This document shows, in pieces, positions 37,870 to 50,658 of a stretch of 64,000 nt of DNA; position 1 is the first letter of the stretch, and the number at the start of each line of letters is the position of its first letter. This stretch comes from Prochlorococcus sp. AG-363-O15. GTDB lineage: Bacteria; Cyanobacteriota; Cyanobacteriia; PCC-6307; Cyanobiaceae. The position numbers were made by a program, and so were the translations under genes. The stretch covers positions 25,824-89,823 of the forward strand of contig QCFZ01000005.1 in NCBI GenBank assembly GCA_003278255.1, read 5' to 3'. Below the pieces are notes generated by a model. The model was not told where the DNA came from and searched no databases. It saw nothing but the letters and a program-made list of their open reading frames with translations.

Positions 37870-38985
37870 TCATGCTTTGCGATAAAAAGGCTTTTTAACA
37901 ACCGTCGCTGAATGACGTTGGTTCCGGATTTCTACTTCTAGGTTGGAGCCTACTTTTGAAAGCTCTAGAGGTACGTACGCAAGCGCAATTGCTTCATTCA
38001 ATGTGGGAGACCAACTACCACTGGTTATTTTTCCTATTTTTTTTCCTTCGTGAAGGACTGGGTAGTTGTGACGAGCAATGGCACGACCTTTTAATTTGAG
38101 GCCAACTAGAACCTTTTCAATTCCTTGTTCTGCTTGTTTTTCAAGAGCGCGTCTGCCGAGAAATTGGATAGGCATCTCTAGATGAACAAGCCATCCAAGT
38201 CCTGCTTCAAATGGTGTGGTTTCACTAGATATGTCATTGCCATAAAGATGGAGTGCTGCTTCTAAGCGCAATGTGTCACGAGCGCCAAGTCCGCATGCGG
38301 TAGCTCCTTCAGAAAGAAGCATTTGCCAAAGTAGCTTTCCAGTCTCTTTTGGCAGGAGAAGTTCGAAACCTTCTTCACCTGTATAACCAGTGCGAGCTAT
38401 GAAGATTGCATGCTTTTTATTAATCCCAAGGCTGTCCATATGTATATATCTATGTCCAAAACGAGGGAGGCTTTGCAAGGATTCGTTGCTTAATTTATCT
38501 AGTAATTGTAGGCTTTTTGGTCCTTGTATTGCTAATAAAATTTGATCATTCTTTGCATCAGTTAAAGATAGTTCTTTTGTTTGTAGATGTTGATTTAGCC
38601 ATTCAATATCATTAGTAGCACAGGCTGCATTGATTACAAGAAAAATTATTTGATTTCCTGTTTTATCAGGTCCTAGATCGTAAATTATAAGGTCATCGAG
38701 TATTCCACCATTTTCGTTCAACAAGACTGTATAACAGGCTTCTCCAGGACCAATTCTGTTGAGATCAGAAGGGACTAATGCTTGTAGAGCATCTTTTGGG
38801 TTTTTCCCTGAAAGTTGAATGACTCCCATGTGGGATATGTCAAAAAAGCCAATTTCGTTCCTGACTGCATGATGCTCATTGATTAAGCCTGAGAATTGAA
38901 CTGGCATTTGCCAGCCTGCGAATGGAACCATGCGTGCCCCAGCTTTTTCGCAGAGCTCATAAAGAGGTGTACGTTGCAGTTTCAT
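37870..38985 (-). CDS. gcvT: Glycine cleavage system aminomethyltransferase (T protein)
   Basis: Moves the methylene group from the aminomethyl-lipoyl arm of GcvH to THF, releasing ammonia. The 371-residue protein has the usual domains: N-terminal [27 protein letters not shown], folate-binding region [32 protein letters not shown], and the C-terminal barrel with [14 protein letters not shown]. The ATG start at 38983-38985 diverges from the small Cys-rich gene. gcvT is separate from gcvH and gcvP, which lie together some 20 kb to the right in this window. I saw no glycine riboswitch in the 123-base leader. Confidence 0.97.
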   Translation of the reverse strand: MKLQRTPLYELCEKAGARMVPFAGWQMPVQFSGLINEHHAVRNEIGFFDISHMGVIQLSGKNPKDALQALVPSDLNRIGPGEACYTVLLNENGGILDDLIIYDLGPDKTGNQIIFLVINAACATNDIEWLNQHLQTKELSLTDAKNDQILLAIQGPKSLQLLDKLSNESLQSLPRFGHRYIHMDSLGINKKHAIFIARTGYTGEEGFELLLPKETGKLLWQMLLSEGATACGLGARDTLRLEAALHLYGNDISSETTPFEAGLGWLVHLEMPIQFLGRRALEKQAEQGIEKVLVGLKLKGRAIARHNYPVLHEGKKIGKITSGSWSPTLNEAIALAYVPLELSKVGSNLEVEIRNQRHSATVVKKPFYRKA

Positions 38986-39108
38986 TGGTGGCTTTGTGGT
39001 GATATTTATGAAATCCTGTTTTTAGAAACGGAAGGAAAGCCGCATATTTGTCAAATTTGTAGTCCAATGAGCTAGCTGTCACTAACCTAGGCTTCTTCGG
39101 GATCTTGA

Positions 39109-39345
39109 ATGCTGACTAAAGAATCTTGTGGTAACTGCAAGCATTGTGGCTTTTCTGAGAAGGCTTCAGAAGGCTGGTGCCGCTTGAGGGACATTAAAGT
39201 CCATAAAGAGGTGATGCAATTTGTTTTTTGTCATCATTGGACCAAAAAAGAGCCATCTTTGCCAAATTTTAAGGAAACAATATCTAAATCGCCTACAGAT
39301 TTACAACTTGAGTTCAATCGAGCATTGGTTGGAAATGATCGATAA
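39109..39345 (+). CDS. Small Cys/His-rich protein (78 aa), possible metal-binding
   Basis: A 78-residue soluble protein I cannot place in a family. The N-terminal half is dense in possible metal ligands: CGNCKHCGF (C-x2-C-x2-C, residues 7-13), GWCRLRD at residue 24 and FCHHW at residue 41. The spacing could hold zinc or an Fe-S cluster. The C-terminal half is unremarkable and polar. The ATG at 39109 is a clear start. The gene is divergent from gcvT and followed by a 457-base region without a gene. I believe related small proteins occur in other picocyanobacteria, but this is recollection only. Confidence 0.7.
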   Translation: MLTKESCGNCKHCGFSEKASEGWCRLRDIKVHKEVMQFVFCHHWTKKEPSLPNFKETISKSPTDLQLEFNRALVGNDR

Positions 39346-39802
39346 AATATAGATTAGGGTTTTAATTAAGTTTCAAATTGTTTTGTGATATTAAAAGATT
39401 TTAGTAACTTAAAATATTCCAGATTCATTTTTTAGCTTATTAGCACTTTGCTTATTCGATTTAAGTTCATTGGTGATTATCTTGTATTTGAACGAAATAC
39501 TTTCTCTATTGCTTCTTATGTTTTTCTCAAAGATTATTTGATAGCCTTTATTTCTAATTTAGTAGAAAGACGAATAGAAGTTATCTTGAGATACCAGGCA
39601 AAGCTATTATATTCGTTAGTGAGGTTTTCGAATAGGATTTATTAATATGAATAATTCCTATAGTAAAGATTCCCTACTGTTTCGGACTTAAGCCAAATTT
39701 GTAGAGTTGGTTGGAATTTATTTTTTAATAACCAAATCTTATTTTCAATCTTCTAGACGTCAATATTTATGCCTTCAAGAATAAAGATTTTGTTTATATT
39801 TT
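39346..39802. other. 457-base AT-rich gap without a convincing gene
   Basis: Lies between the Cys-rich gene and the convergent agmatinase gene. It contains one 65-codon ORF from a TTG (39448-39645) that I do not accept, and no tRNA or strong hairpin. It may be decayed sequence or a long 3' flank. Confidence 0.5.
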
Positions 39803-40711
39803 CTATTCGTCTTGTTGATTGCTCAATATAATAATCAGGCTTCTAACTACCTTTGCAGCAAGTACACTGCTAATACCAGAAATATCAATTTGTGGTGCCA
39901 ATTCAACGACATCACCAGCAACAATATTATGCTTTTTAATGACATCTATAATTGCAGCAAAATCTCTCCAATAAAATCCTCCAGGTTCAGGTGTACCTGT
40001 TCCTGGTAGAACACTTGGATCGAACCAGTCAAGGTCAATTGTTATGTAGATAGGTTGTCCATAAAACCTTTCTAAAGCTTTTTCGAGATGGCTTGCTCCT
40101 CTGCCTACTTCATGTGGTATTAATCTTTTTTTATCATTCAGTTCAAAGAACTCTTTGCGTGTTCCACTTCTAATACCTACTTGAAGAACTTCTTTACTTG
40201 GCAGGACTTCCAAACATCTGCGTATAGTACATGCATGATTATTCTTTGAACCAAGCCATTCATCTCTCAAATCTGCATGGGCATCTAATTGCAATAAAAC
40301 TAGATCAGGATATAATTCAGCAGCAGCAGATACTGCTCCAATAGTTATTGAATGTTCACCTCCTAGCATTAATGGATTTAAGCCGAGTTCAAATATGTTT
40401 TGGGTGCTTTTCTTTACTGAACGGAGGACTGGTTCGGGTGAACCATGATTTATTTGAATCGAACCAAAATCAACATATTTAAGATCCTCAAGATCACTAT
40501 TTAGTTGAGGACAGTATGTTTCCAATCCATTACTAACTTCTCGTATTGAATTAGGACCAAAACGTGCACCCGGTTTGAAGGATGTTGTCCCATCATAAGG
40601 AACTCCATACAATCCTACTTTGCAATCTTTAGAGTTTCTTTGGGCACCCATAAAAATGGGACCTGTATTGTCTTCGAAGAATGCTTTTTCTTGACTTGAC
40701 TGATATCTCAT
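39803..40711 (-). CDS. speB: Agmatinase-family ureohydrolase
   Basis: Binuclear manganese hydrolase that splits urea from agmatine (or another guanidino compound) toward putrescine. The 302-residue protein has the metal motifs [23 protein letters not shown] and [23 protein letters not shown]. Its ATG overlaps the speE stop by 4 bases, so the two polyamine genes are translationally coupled. Substrate is inferred from context: other ureohydrolases (arginase, guanidinobutyrase) share these motifs, and some cyanobacterial SpeB homologues are now reported to act on guanidine, so the substrate remains open. Confidence 0.88.
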   Translation of the reverse strand: MRYQSSQEKAFFEDNTGPIFMGAQRNSKDCKVGLYGVPYDGTTSFKPGARFGPNSIREVSNGLETYCPQLNSDLEDLKYVDFGSIQINHGSPEPVLRSVKKSTQNIFELGLNPLMLGGEHSITIGAVSAAAELYPDLVLLQLDAHADLRDEWLGSKNNHACTIRRCLEVLPSKEVLQVGIRSGTRKEFFELNDKKRLIPHEVGRGASHLEKALERFYGQPIYITIDLDWFDPSVLPGTGTPEPGGFYWRDFAAIIDVIKKHNIVAGDVVELAPQIDISGISSVLAAKVVRSLIIILSNQQDE

Positions 40712-41571
40712 AGTTTTAGTTCCCTTTCAATAAAAGCGGGAATTGCTGCAAATGCACCTTGTTGCCAATTTGTGCTCCATATTTCACAGTTTTTAGATAC
40801 TTCTTTTGATCTACTTAAGATAGGATGTAAATATCTAGGCTTATCAACTGCAGCGAAAGTCCAGCTCCACCAGCCACTTGGATACATAGGAACCCATCCG
40901 TAAAGTGGATCAGCATGATCAAATAGTTCGCGTATTAGTTTCACCGTATCAATATGGATTTGGCGAAAGGACTCTGGCGACTCGCTTTGTGTAGCAAATA
41001 CACCTCCTTGCTTAAGGATGCGACGACATTCTTTATAAAAGTCTCGATTGAATAAGCCTTGAGCAGGACCAGTAGGGTCGGAGCTGTCTACAAGAATGAC
41101 ATCGTATGACTCATCGCTAGCTGCTTTTACCCAATTAATGCCATCAGTAATTTTTAGGTTTAAACGAGTGTCAGTCCATGCTTTACCACCAATATGAGGT
41201 AAGTATTTTTTACTTATTTCAACTACTCGAGCATCAATCTCTACAAGATCTAAATGTTCAACTTCATGATATCGCAAGCATTCTCTAGCTGTGCCACCAT
41301 CTCCGCCTCCAATGATCAAAATACTTTTGAGTTGTTGAGAGCTGCATAAAGCTGGATGAACTAGACATTCGTGATAATGCTTTTCTTGTTTTTCTGCAGT
41401 CATCCAGCACCCATCAAGCAAAAGACTAGTTCCATAACGCTTGCTTTCAATAACAGTGATTTTCTGGAAAGCACTTTTTTCATCAATTAACACCTCACCT
41501 TGGAGGCCATAGCGAACTCCATCATGGACTTCATCTATCCAATGACACTGTTCTAAAGGGAGTTTTTCCAT
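40708..41571 (-). CDS. speE: Spermidine synthase (aminopropyltransferase)
   Basis: Transfers an aminopropyl group from decarboxylated SAM to putrescine. The 287-residue protein begins [18 protein letters not shown] and contains the decarboxylated-SAM site [19 protein letters not shown], the acidic strand [17 protein letters not shown], and [18 protein letters not shown], whose Asp is catalytic. The ATG start at 41569-41571 is regular, 23 bases downstream of mazG. It shares an ATGA overlap with speB, so speE-speB make a polyamine unit. Chain length of the product cannot be told by eye. Confidence 0.93.
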   Translation of the reverse strand: MEKLPLEQCHWIDEVHDGVRYGLQGEVLIDEKSAFQKITVIESKRYGTSLLLDGCWMTAEKQEKHYHECLVHPALCSSQQLKSILIIGGGDGGTARECLRYHEVEHLDLVEIDARVVEISKKYLPHIGGKAWTDTRLNLKITDGINWVKAASDESYDVILVDSSDPTGPAQGLFNRDFYKECRRILKQGGVFATQSESPESFRQIHIDTVKLIRELFDHADPLYGWVPMYPSGWWSWTFAAVDKPRYLHPILSRSKEVSKNCEIWSTNWQQGAFAAIPAFIERELKL

Positions 41572-41593
41572 TAAATGAAAGAGAATTCTAGAT

Positions 41594-42406
41594 TCATTTA
41601 TTGATTTTTAAGATCGCCTTGGCCTCTTTCCAAAGACTTTTAAGTTTATTTAAAGAAGAATTTTCTAGATTGCCTTTAAGGGAGGATTCTATATAAGAAA
41701 ATCTATCTAGAAATCGTTTATTAGATCCAGCCAGACCTTCTTCTGGGTCTAATTCGGACCAACGAGCAATATTGATTAAAGTAAAAAAAACATCGCCAAG
41801 TTCTTCTTGAGCATTTACTTTATCATTTAATTTTATTGCTGTTTTTAGTTCTTCAAGCTCTTCATTTAATTTTGTCCATACGGCCTCGATATTTTCCCAT
41901 TCAAATCCTAGCTTTGCAACTTTCTTGGAAATAGTCATTGCTCCAGCTAGTGCGGGTTGAATACTTACTTTTTTTCTTAAATGATCACTAGTTGGATGAT
42001 TGGTTTTTATTAATGGCTTTTCAGAAATTTTTATTTTTTTCCATTGCTCATTAACAGTATCGACATTTAATTTTTTAATCTCATTAAACACATGTGGATG
42101 ACGTCGAATAAGTTTTCTACTAATTCCTTTTGCGATATCTGCAAGTGAAAATATGTTCTTTTCTCTTGCAATCTGAGCATGTAATATCACTTGTAGTAAT
42201 AAATCTCCTAATTCTTCGCACAGTTCATTGTTATCACCATTGCGGATTGCATCAGCAACTTCGTACGATTCCTCAAGAACATATGGGATTAGAGATTCAT
42301 GAGTTTGTTTGAGATCCCAAGGACATCCTTGGACTGGATCTCTTAATTTTTGAACAATATCAATTAGTTCATTGATAGCTGTTGTGGTTTCTGTTTTTTT
42401 GCTCAT
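41594..42406 (-). CDS. mazG: Nucleoside triphosphate pyrophosphohydrolase MazG
   Basis: Hydrolyses (d)NTPs, especially aberrant ones, to monophosphate and pyrophosphate; in E. coli it also affects ppGpp. I choose the ATG at 42404-42406 ([16 protein letters not shown]), giving 270 residues, over the track's longer start. Two MazG modules are seen: [28 protein letters not shown] and [18 protein letters not shown] in the first half, and [33 protein letters not shown] in the second. It lies 23 bases after the DUF2227-like gene and 22 before speE. Cyanophages carry their own mazG of different origin; this copy is the host one by context. Confidence 0.93.
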   Translation of the reverse strand: MSKKTETTTAINELIDIVQKLRDPVQGCPWDLKQTHESLIPYVLEESYEVADAIRNGDNNELCEELGDLLLQVILHAQIAREKNIFSLADIAKGISRKLIRRHPHVFNEIKKLNVDTVNEQWKKIKISEKPLIKTNHPTSDHLRKKVSIQPALAGAMTISKKVAKLGFEWENIEAVWTKLNEELEELKTAIKLNDKVNAQEELGDVFFTLINIARWSELDPEEGLAGSNKRFLDRFSYIESSLKGNLENSSLNKLKSLWKEAKAILKINK

Positions 42407-42429
42407 TTTTTTTCTGAGGATGCTTAGTT

Positions 42430-42921
42430 TTATCGATATTTTCCTTGATGCCACTCACTAGGTAAAGGATCTCCATCTTGTATGAGATGAAGCCAGACAC
42501 TTGCTTCAAGTCCAATCATGATTGGCAGGTATTCCTTTGGGTTTTTTAAAAGCTGAGGGCATATTGTCTTTAGTATTTCTAAAGGGGTGGAAAATTCAAA
42601 TATTTTCAGAGCTGAAGCGATGACAAAACACCAGACGAATAGATAACAAATCCTCAACGTAGTGCCTATGAAAGGTGCGTGAGATAAAAATGAGCGATGT
42701 CGAATTAGTTTTCTATATGGCCACCATAAAACTTTTAAGAATCCCCATCTTTTTAGAGCTATGGATTGAGTATCTAAATCGGGAGATAGCCAAATTCCGC
42801 CAGTAATAAATGCCACACTTCCTAATAAAGCACTTTTGATATCCCAGAGAATTGCCAAGCAAATGCCAAATGGGATAACTAATAATTTCGTGGCATTCTC
42901 GTGGTTTTTACCTAATGCCAT
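42430..42921 (-). CDS. DUF2227-type metal-binding membrane protein
   Basis: A 163-residue protein with four hydrophobic segments. Possible metal ligands cluster between them: WLSPDLDTQS (about residue 44), IRHRSFLSHAPFIGT (about 73) and LHLIQDGDPLP (about 148). This layout, with DLD then HR...SH, is what I recall for DUF2227, an uncharacterised cyanobacterial metal-binding family, with some resemblance to YdjM/LexA-regulated membrane hydrolases. ATG start at 42919-42921. The gene is first of a likely run with mazG, speE and speB. It diverges from the tRNA-Val gene. Confidence 0.78.
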   Translation of the reverse strand: MALGKNHENATKLLVIPFGICLAILWDIKSALLGSVAFITGGIWLSPDLDTQSIALKRWGFLKVLWWPYRKLIRHRSFLSHAPFIGTTLRICYLFVWCFVIASALKIFEFSTPLEILKTICPQLLKNPKEYLPIMIGLEASVWLHLIQDGDPLPSEWHQGKYR

Positions 42922-42977
42922 GAATCAATAAGGATTATTTTGGAGGGGGTTACCCTTTAGTGCAAAATAGAAGAAGA

Positions 42978-43049
<72 letters not shown>

Positions 43050-43070
43050 TTTCTCTGGATCAATTGCTTT

Positions 43071-43415
43071 ATGCAAAAGGGCCATAGCCTGAAAATAACT
43101 CCTATAGCTGCCGCTGAGTTAGGTCGGCAGGCCTCTTTTGCTGGAAGTCCTGGTGTTATGCATCTTGATCTTGTTGGGGATAGTTGTGGTGAAGGTTGGT
43201 TGTATATCAGATTGAGGCCTGGTGAATTAGGTGGAGTTCCAGTTGCTAGAACAGATGGAGTAACTCTTTATGCTCCCTCTGAGCAAGTTGATTTATTAAG
43301 TGGATTAACTCTTAATTATTATGGTGATCTCAGTGGAGGTGGCTTTTTAATTAGTACTCCAGAAGGTACTGAAAGTTCCTCTTGCGGTTCAGGTTTTAGA
43401 TCATTAACTGTATGA
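43071..43415 (+). CDS. HesB/IscA-like protein with altered Cys motif
   Basis: A 114-residue protein starting at the ATG at 43071 (MQKGHSLKITPIAAAELGRQ); the track start at 43020 lies inside the tRNA and is wrong. ITPIAAAELGRQA is the opening of the A-type Fe-S carrier fold. The first conserved Cys is in DSCGEGWLYIRL. The C-terminal C-G-C-G motif is changed to SSSCGSGFRS, keeping only one of the two Cys. A classic carrier role is thus doubtful and a scaffold-like or non-Fe-S role is possible. The gene begins just 21 bases after the tRNA, with no terminator between, so it is likely made from the tRNA transcript. Confidence 0.72.
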   Translation: MQKGHSLKITPIAAAELGRQASFAGSPGVMHLDLVGDSCGEGWLYIRLRPGELGGVPVARTDGVTLYAPSEQVDLLSGLTLNYYGDLSGGGFLISTPEGTESSSCGSGFRSLTV

Positions 43416-43444
43416 AATTTTTTCAATAAAGATTAAAGTTGAAA

Positions 43445-43711
43445 TCACTCTTCCTCTGGAAATAGAAGAGTGGCTAGTTCATCTACGTCTACATCGTAAA
43501 CACGTGCAAGACTGCTTTCTATAGCACTTGTGACTTCACCAGGAAGAAAGCGCATCGCATTAAGAGCATCTTCAGTGATTTCATCTGTTAATAGCTTTTC
43601 TTCACTTTCTAATTTCTCATCATTGATCATTGCCATTACCCAACTTTGGTAGGCATATACCAAATCTGAAAATTCGAGTTCGGGGTCATTTAGATCCATC
43701 ATCATGGACAC
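43445..43711 (-). CDS. Small acidic conserved hypothetical protein (88 aa)
   Basis: An 88-residue acidic soluble protein: MSMMMDLNDPELEFSDLVYAYQS... with no Cys, no membrane segment and no known motif. It appears all-helical, with YAYQSWVMAMINDEK and EDALNAMRFLPGEVTSAIESSLARVYD in the middle, and ends LFPEEE. It begins at ATG 43709-43711, with several further ATGs in a row so that the exact start may be 1-4 codons later. It is convergent with the HesB-like gene (30-base gap) and divergent from the next gene. I recall similar proteins in Synechococcus and Prochlorococcus; function unknown. Confidence 0.75.
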   Translation of the reverse strand: MSMMMDLNDPELEFSDLVYAYQSWVMAMINDEKLESEEKLLTDEITEDALNAMRFLPGEVTSAIESSLARVYDVDVDELATLLFPEEE

Positions 43712-43754
43712 TGTCTTGTCAGAGTCAACATAAGTCTGACTGTTATAGGAGAAG

Positions 43755-44222
43755 ATGTCTCTTATGGATCAATTTCAAGAAACGAGCTTGCAGGCTAGAG
43801 TTTTTGATTTTGCAATAGCTGAATTGGTTTTTCAGCATAGAACTGGCTTTGATCCTTTATGGACAGTCGATAGTTGGGTGAAATTTTTGATTTGGTTGGC
43901 TTTGAATTGTGGTTTATCCGGAGATAAAGACAGTCTTGAAAATTTTGCAAAATCTTTAGGAGCTCCTTTGACCAGTCGTATGAGAAGAATTTTTTTTGAA
44001 AGGAGGTTAGATGGGCTTGGACTTCGAGTAATGGCTGATCCTGCAGAATCACAAGTTTTGATAATGCCTATTGATGCTTCCAATGCAATGGATTTTGATC
44101 TGGTTTCAGATGCACTGAATCAAGTTGGATTGTTGGAGAGGATTTTATTGGATAGAGATCAATGGCTCCTGCTTGATGCAGTTATTGCGATTCCTTGGAA
44201 AGATTCTTCAAGAGACAATTGA
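43755..44222 (+). CDS. Conserved hypothetical cyanobacterial protein (155 aa)
   Basis: A 155-residue soluble protein that I cannot assign. ATG at 43755 with AGGAGA just upstream gives a good start. Notable segments: FDFAIAELVFQHRTGFDPLWTVDSWVKFLIWLALNCG, FAKSLGAPLTSRMRRIFFERRL, and a C-terminal VLIMPIDASNAMDFDLVSDALNQVGL. It has Trp and Arg-rich helices but no metal or nucleotide motif. It precedes valS by about 60 bases on the same strand and is divergent from the 88-residue gene. Function unknown. Confidence 0.75.
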   Translation: MSLMDQFQETSLQARVFDFAIAELVFQHRTGFDPLWTVDSWVKFLIWLALNCGLSGDKDSLENFAKSLGAPLTSRMRRIFFERRLDGLGLRVMADPAESQVLIMPIDASNAMDFDLVSDALNQVGLLERILLDRDQWLLLDAVIAIPWKDSSRDN

Positions 44223-44281
44223 TCTAGAAAACGTTTTTGGTAGCGTTTTGCGAGCATAGTTTGAGTGCTTTGCACAATATC

Positions 44282-47083
44282 TTGACTGAGCAAACAGTAT
44301 CTGAGAGTTTTTCTAGGGCAACAAATGCCTTGCCTAAGATCTATGACCCTGCTGGAACCGAAAGTCGTTGGCAGAGGTTGTGGGAGCAGACAGGAGCCTT
44401 TCATCCTGATCCAAAGAACTCAGGAGAACCATTCTCGGTAGTAATACCACCGCCGAATGTCACGGGCAGTCTTCATATGGGACATGCCTTTAATACAGCT
44501 TTAATTGACACAATTGTTCGATTCCAGCGACTACAAGGAAAGAATGTTCTTTGCTTGCCGGGCACAGATCATGCATCTATTGCTGTTCAGACCATTCTAG
44601 AAAAACAGCTTCAAAAGGAAGGATTAAGCAAAGAAGACTTAGGAAGAGATGCTTTTCTGGAGAGAGCATGGGCTTGGCAAGCAGAAAGCGGAGGTCAAAT
44701 AGTCGATCAACTTCGACGTCTTGGTTATTCAGTTGATTGGCAAAGACAGAGGTTTACTTTGGATGAGAGTCTTACTAAGGCTGTCTCAGAAGCTTTTGTT
44801 CGTTTATATGAGCAAAATTTGATTTATAGGGGGGAATATCTTGTTAATTGGTGTCCTGCTTCTGGATCAGCTGTAAGTGATCTTGAGGTTGAGATGAAAG
44901 AGGTAGATGGAAATCTATGGCATTTTCGTTATCCATTGAAGAGAGAATCAGATATTGATGGCAGAACTCATCTTGAGGTTGCTACAACTCGGCCTGAAAC
45001 TATGTTGGGTGATGTGGCTGTAGCAGTTAATCCATCAGATGAGCGATATAGCCATCTTGTTGGACAGAAATTAATTTTGCCGTTTTTAGGTAGAGAGATT
45101 CCAATAATTGCAGATGAACATGTTGATAAAGATTTTGGCTCAGGTTGCGTAAAAGTTACCCCAGCTCATGACCCTAATGATTTTGCAATAGGTCAGAGAC
45201 ATGATTTACCTCAGATCACAGTGATGAATAAGAACGGGAGCATGAATAATCAGGCTGGACCTTTTGAGGGTTTAGATCGTTTTGATGCGCGTAAAGCTGT
45301 AGTGGATGCTTTAGATCAGCTTGGATTGTTGTCCAAAGTAGAGCCACATCGTCATAGCGTTCCCTATTCAGAAAGAGGCAAGGTCCCAGTGGAACCTCTT
45401 CTGTCTACACAGTGGTTTGTAAGTATGGAAACCATGTCTGCAAGATGTCGAGGACATCTTGAAAAAGGAGAACCTCGTTTTATCCCAGATCGTTGGACAA
45501 AAGTTTATCTAGACTGGCTTACTGATATACGTGATTGGTGTATAAGTCGGCAGCTTTGGTGGGGGCATCGTATTCCTGCTTGGTTTGTAGTTAGTGAGAC
45601 AAATGGAACACAGATTGACTCCACTCCTTATGTAGTTGCACGCTCTGAAGATGAAGCCTTGATTTTGGCTAAGAAGCAATTTGGGGATTCTGCTCTTATT
45701 GAGCAAGACCAGGATGTTTTAGATACATGGTTCTCAAGTGGTTTATGGCCATTTTCAACTTTAGGTTGGCCTGACCAAACTCATCTTGATTTAGATCGTT
45801 GGTATCCAACAAGCACATTAGTTACGGGGTTCGACATCATTTTCTTTTGGGTAGCACGGATGACAATGATGGCTGGTACTTTTACTGGGCGGATGCCATT
45901 TGCGGATGTTTATATCCATGGTTTGGTAAGAGATGAGCAGAATCGTAAAATGAGCAAAAGTGCTGGGAATGGTATTGATCCTTTATTGCTAATTGATACT
46001 TATGGAACAGATGCTTTACGTTTTGCTTTAGTTAGAGAAGTTGCAGGGGCTGGCCAGGATATTCGACTTGATTTTGATAGAAACAAAGGGACTTCTGCCA
46101 CAGTTGAAGCATCTAGAAACTTTGCTAATAAATTGTGGAATGCTACTAGATTTGCTCTTATTAATCTTGGCGATGAATTATTCGATGATTTAGATGAAAA
46201 TGACAAATCTCATTTCCAATTAAGTGATTATTGGATTTTATCTAAACTAGCTAGATTGAATAAGGATGTTACCAGACTGTATCAAGAATATGGACTTGGT
46301 GAAGCTGCAAAGTGTTTATATGAGTTTGCCTGGAATGATTTTTGTGATTGGTATTTGGAGTTAATTAAACGTCGTTTGAATCCTAAAGATCCTAAGAGTC
46401 AAGAAGCACTTGCTGATCAGTTAATTGCAAGGAAGGTTCTTTTTAATGTGTTGAAAGATTTCTTAGTTATGATGCATCCTATGATGCCTCATTTAACCGA
46501 AGAACTTTGGCATGCTTTGACTGGCTTTTCGGAGGAGAATCTCCTTGCTTTGCAAGTTTGGCCTGAACTAAATGAGGAATTTATTGACAAAGAATTAGAA
46601 ACATCTTTTTGTGAATTATTCTCTTCAATTAGATTAGTTCGTAATCTTAGGGCAGTAGCAGGATTGAAGCCTGCACAAAATGCCCCAGTTCGTTTTATCA
46701 CGTCTAAAAAATCATTAACTGCTATTTTGCAAAAGTCAAAAGTTGACATTCAAGTGTTAACTCGGGCAAATCGCTTAGAGATTTTAGAGCCAGAGATTGC
46801 AACAAAAAAACCTATTGCTAAAGCTATTGCTGGTGTAAGTGGTGAATTGGAAGTTCTTGTTCCTTTAGAAGGTTTGGTTGATATAGATGCTCTTCGAGCT
46901 CGCCTTCAAAAGGATATTTCTAAGGCGGAAAAGGAAATTATAGTTTTGAAAGGAAGGCTGGCTAATCCAAACTTTTCTGAAAAAGCACCAAAGCATGTTG
47001 TGACTGAATGCAGAAAGAATCTGAGTGAATTTCAAGCTCAAGCTGATCTTGCAAGAAAGAGATTGTCTGACCTTGCTTCATAA
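44282..47083 (+). CDS. valS: Valyl-tRNA synthetase
   Basis: Class Ia enzyme charging tRNA-Val. The HIGH motif region [15 protein letters not shown] lies near the N-terminus, the editing (CP1) domain contains [12 protein letters not shown] and [23 protein letters not shown], the KMSKS motif appears as [10 protein letters not shown], and a C-terminal coiled coil ([23 protein letters not shown]) completes the fold. The exact start is uncertain: family members start shortly before [14 protein letters not shown] use the TTG at 44282 (933 residues), while the track uses a TTG at 44237. It is not coupled to tRNA-Val, though it lies close to it. A hairpin follows the stop. Confidence 0.95.
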   Translation: MTEQTVSESFSRATNALPKIYDPAGTESRWQRLWEQTGAFHPDPKNSGEPFSVVIPPPNVTGSLHMGHAFNTALIDTIVRFQRLQGKNVLCLPGTDHASIAVQTILEKQLQKEGLSKEDLGRDAFLERAWAWQAESGGQIVDQLRRLGYSVDWQRQRFTLDESLTKAVSEAFVRLYEQNLIYRGEYLVNWCPASGSAVSDLEVEMKEVDGNLWHFRYPLKRESDIDGRTHLEVATTRPETMLGDVAVAVNPSDERYSHLVGQKLILPFLGREIPIIADEHVDKDFGSGCVKVTPAHDPNDFAIGQRHDLPQITVMNKNGSMNNQAGPFEGLDRFDARKAVVDALDQLGLLSKVEPHRHSVPYSERGKVPVEPLLSTQWFVSMETMSARCRGHLEKGEPRFIPDRWTKVYLDWLTDIRDWCISRQLWWGHRIPAWFVVSETNGTQIDSTPYVVARSEDEALILAKKQFGDSALIEQDQDVLDTWFSSGLWPFSTLGWPDQTHLDLDRWYPTSTLVTGFDIIFFWVARMTMMAGTFTGRMPFADVYIHGLVRDEQNRKMSKSAGNGIDPLLLIDTYGTDALRFALVREVAGAGQDIRLDFDRNKGTSATVEASRNFANKLWNATRFALINLGDELFDDLDENDKSHFQLSDYWILSKLARLNKDVTRLYQEYGLGEAAKCLYEFAWNDFCDWYLELIKRRLNPKDPKSQEALADQLIARKVLFNVLKDFLVMMHPMMPHLTEELWHALTGFSEENLLALQVWPELNEEFIDKELETSFCELFSSIRLVRNLRAVAGLKPAQNAPVRFITSKKSLTAILQKSKVDIQVLTRANRLEILEPEIATKKPIAKAIAGVSGELEVLVPLEGLVDIDALRARLQKDISKAEKEIIVLKGRLANPNFSEKAPKHVVTECRKNLSEFQAQADLARKRLSDLAS

Positions 47084-47119
47084 GATAGTAAATTAAAGTG
47101 CTAAAGAATTCAATTTGTC

Positions 47120-47144
47120 AAAGATCTAGAAAAATCTTTATTTT
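47120..47144 (+). terminator. Candidate terminator after valS
   Basis: AAAGAT-CTAGAAAA-ATCTTT followed by ATTTT, 37 bases after the valS stop. The stem is only 6 bp and AT-rich, so the call is tentative. Confidence 0.35.
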
Positions 47145-47209
47145 CAGATGTACTGGGTTATCTTTAAATGATTTGGTAATATTAGCCGAAAATTTCACCT
47201 TTCTAGGTG

Positions 47210-47842
47210 ATGCAAATGTTTGATTTTAGTGTGTGGGTTGAAAGTTTCTTACCATTTTTTCAAACACCTTTCGGCATAATTGTATTTATTCCGTTCTATG
47301 CATTATGGGTTTCTTTTTTATTGCCAGGTATTTGGATTTCCATGATTGCAGGTGCTATTTATGGTACATGGATAGGTAGTATTGTTGTCTTTATAGGTGC
47401 TTTTCTTGGAGCAGAAATAACATTTTATTTAGGACGAACATTGTTACGGACTTGGGCACAAAAGCGCATGGCTGAATTCCCTAAATTTCAACTTGCTCAG
47501 CAAGCGGTTAGTAGAGAAGGATTAAAATTGATTCTTTTAACTCGTCTTTCACCTGCATTTCCATTTAGCCTGCTTAACTTTGTTTATGGATTAAGTGATG
47601 TTCGATGGCGAGATTACACTATTGGTTTGATAGGTGTTTTGCCAGGGACAATCTTGTTTTGCGGATTAGGTTCCTTGGCAGGTGATTTTATGCGATTTGG
47701 TGCTGTTTTATCAGGCAGGACAGATACGCATTCTTTTGTGATTCGTGTTGTTGGTTTATTAGCTACTTTGGGAGTTGTTTTTTTGGTGACTAGTGCAGTG
47801 AGAAGAGCTCTTCAGGAATCTGAGTCGAGTGAATCATCTTGA
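47210..47842 (+). CDS. TVP38/TMEM64 (SNARE-associated, DedA-like) membrane protein
   Basis: A 210-residue integral membrane protein with five to six helices. The core LPGIWISMIAGAIYGTWIGSIVV, GAFLGAEITFYLGRTLLR and LTRLSPAFPFSLLNFVYGLSDVRW are typical of the TVP38/DedA superfamily, with a conserved re-entrant loop (F/YGxxxG, RxSPxxP). Members are thought to act in lipid scrambling or membrane homeostasis; the function here is inferred. Start: the ATG at 47210, directly after a GTG (47207, the track's start). The 3' end overlaps a minus-strand 59-codon ORF by 31 bases. Confidence 0.85.
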   Translation: MQMFDFSVWVESFLPFFQTPFGIIVFIPFYALWVSFLLPGIWISMIAGAIYGTWIGSIVVFIGAFLGAEITFYLGRTLLRTWAQKRMAEFPKFQLAQQAVSREGLKLILLTRLSPAFPFSLLNFVYGLSDVRWRDYTIGLIGVLPGTILFCGLGSLAGDFMRFGAVLSGRTDTHSFVIRVVGLLATLGVVFLVTSAVRRALQESESSESS

Positions 47843-47991
47843 TCTGGCAAGTTCCAATCTTTAATAATTGCTATAAGAATAAACCATCCAAGTCTTATCT
47901 TTGCTATTATTCCTGGCTTGTCTAAAAGGCTTAAATATTTTGCTCGGCCACAAGGTGTTTTGATTAAACTGTTGATTTTTTTGGAAGGCAT
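47812..47991 (-). CDS. Unlisted small ORF downstream of ligA (59 aa)
   Basis: Too short for the ORF track. ATG at 47989-47991, TGA at 47812-47814: MPSKKINSLIKTPCGRAKYLSLLDKPG..., 59 residues. It has a basic N-terminus, one hydrophobic segment (LGWFILIAIIKDW, about residues 34-46) and an acidic tail (LPDQDDSLDSDS). It begins 10 bases after the ligA stop on the same strand, as in a tight operon, and fills a gap that is otherwise empty. The amino-acid makeup looks natural. No clear Shine-Dalgarno sequence. Its 3' end runs 31 bases into the convergent TVP38 gene. Function unknown. Confidence 0.5.
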   Translation of the reverse strand: MPSKKINSLIKTPCGRAKYLSLLDKPGIIAKIRLGWFILIAIIKDWNLPDQDDSLDSDS

Positions 47992-48001
47992 TTTTGTAAA
48001 T

Positions 48002-50537
<2,536 letters not shown>

Positions 50538-50658
50538 TGGCTCTCAGCAAATGAGTAAAGAGTATGACTGACTAACTTAGAAGTGTGGTGGTTTCAGATG
50601 CAAAGAGTTTTGGGCAGACTGGTATTGATTAATTAAGGGCAATGTCCCAAAGGCCTTG

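Noticed and set aside
37791-37901. N-terminal extension of aspS in the ORF track
   Set aside because: AspRS proteins begin at the [10 protein letters not shown] region; the extra 37 residues would overlap gcvT.
38986-39108. Glycine riboswitch before gcvT
   Set aside because: I looked for the aptamer core in the 123-base leader and did not see it.
39448-39645. 65-codon ORF in the gap before speB
   Set aside because: TTG start without Shine-Dalgarno, AT-driven composition (many Phe, Ile, Leu), no familiar motif; likely chance.
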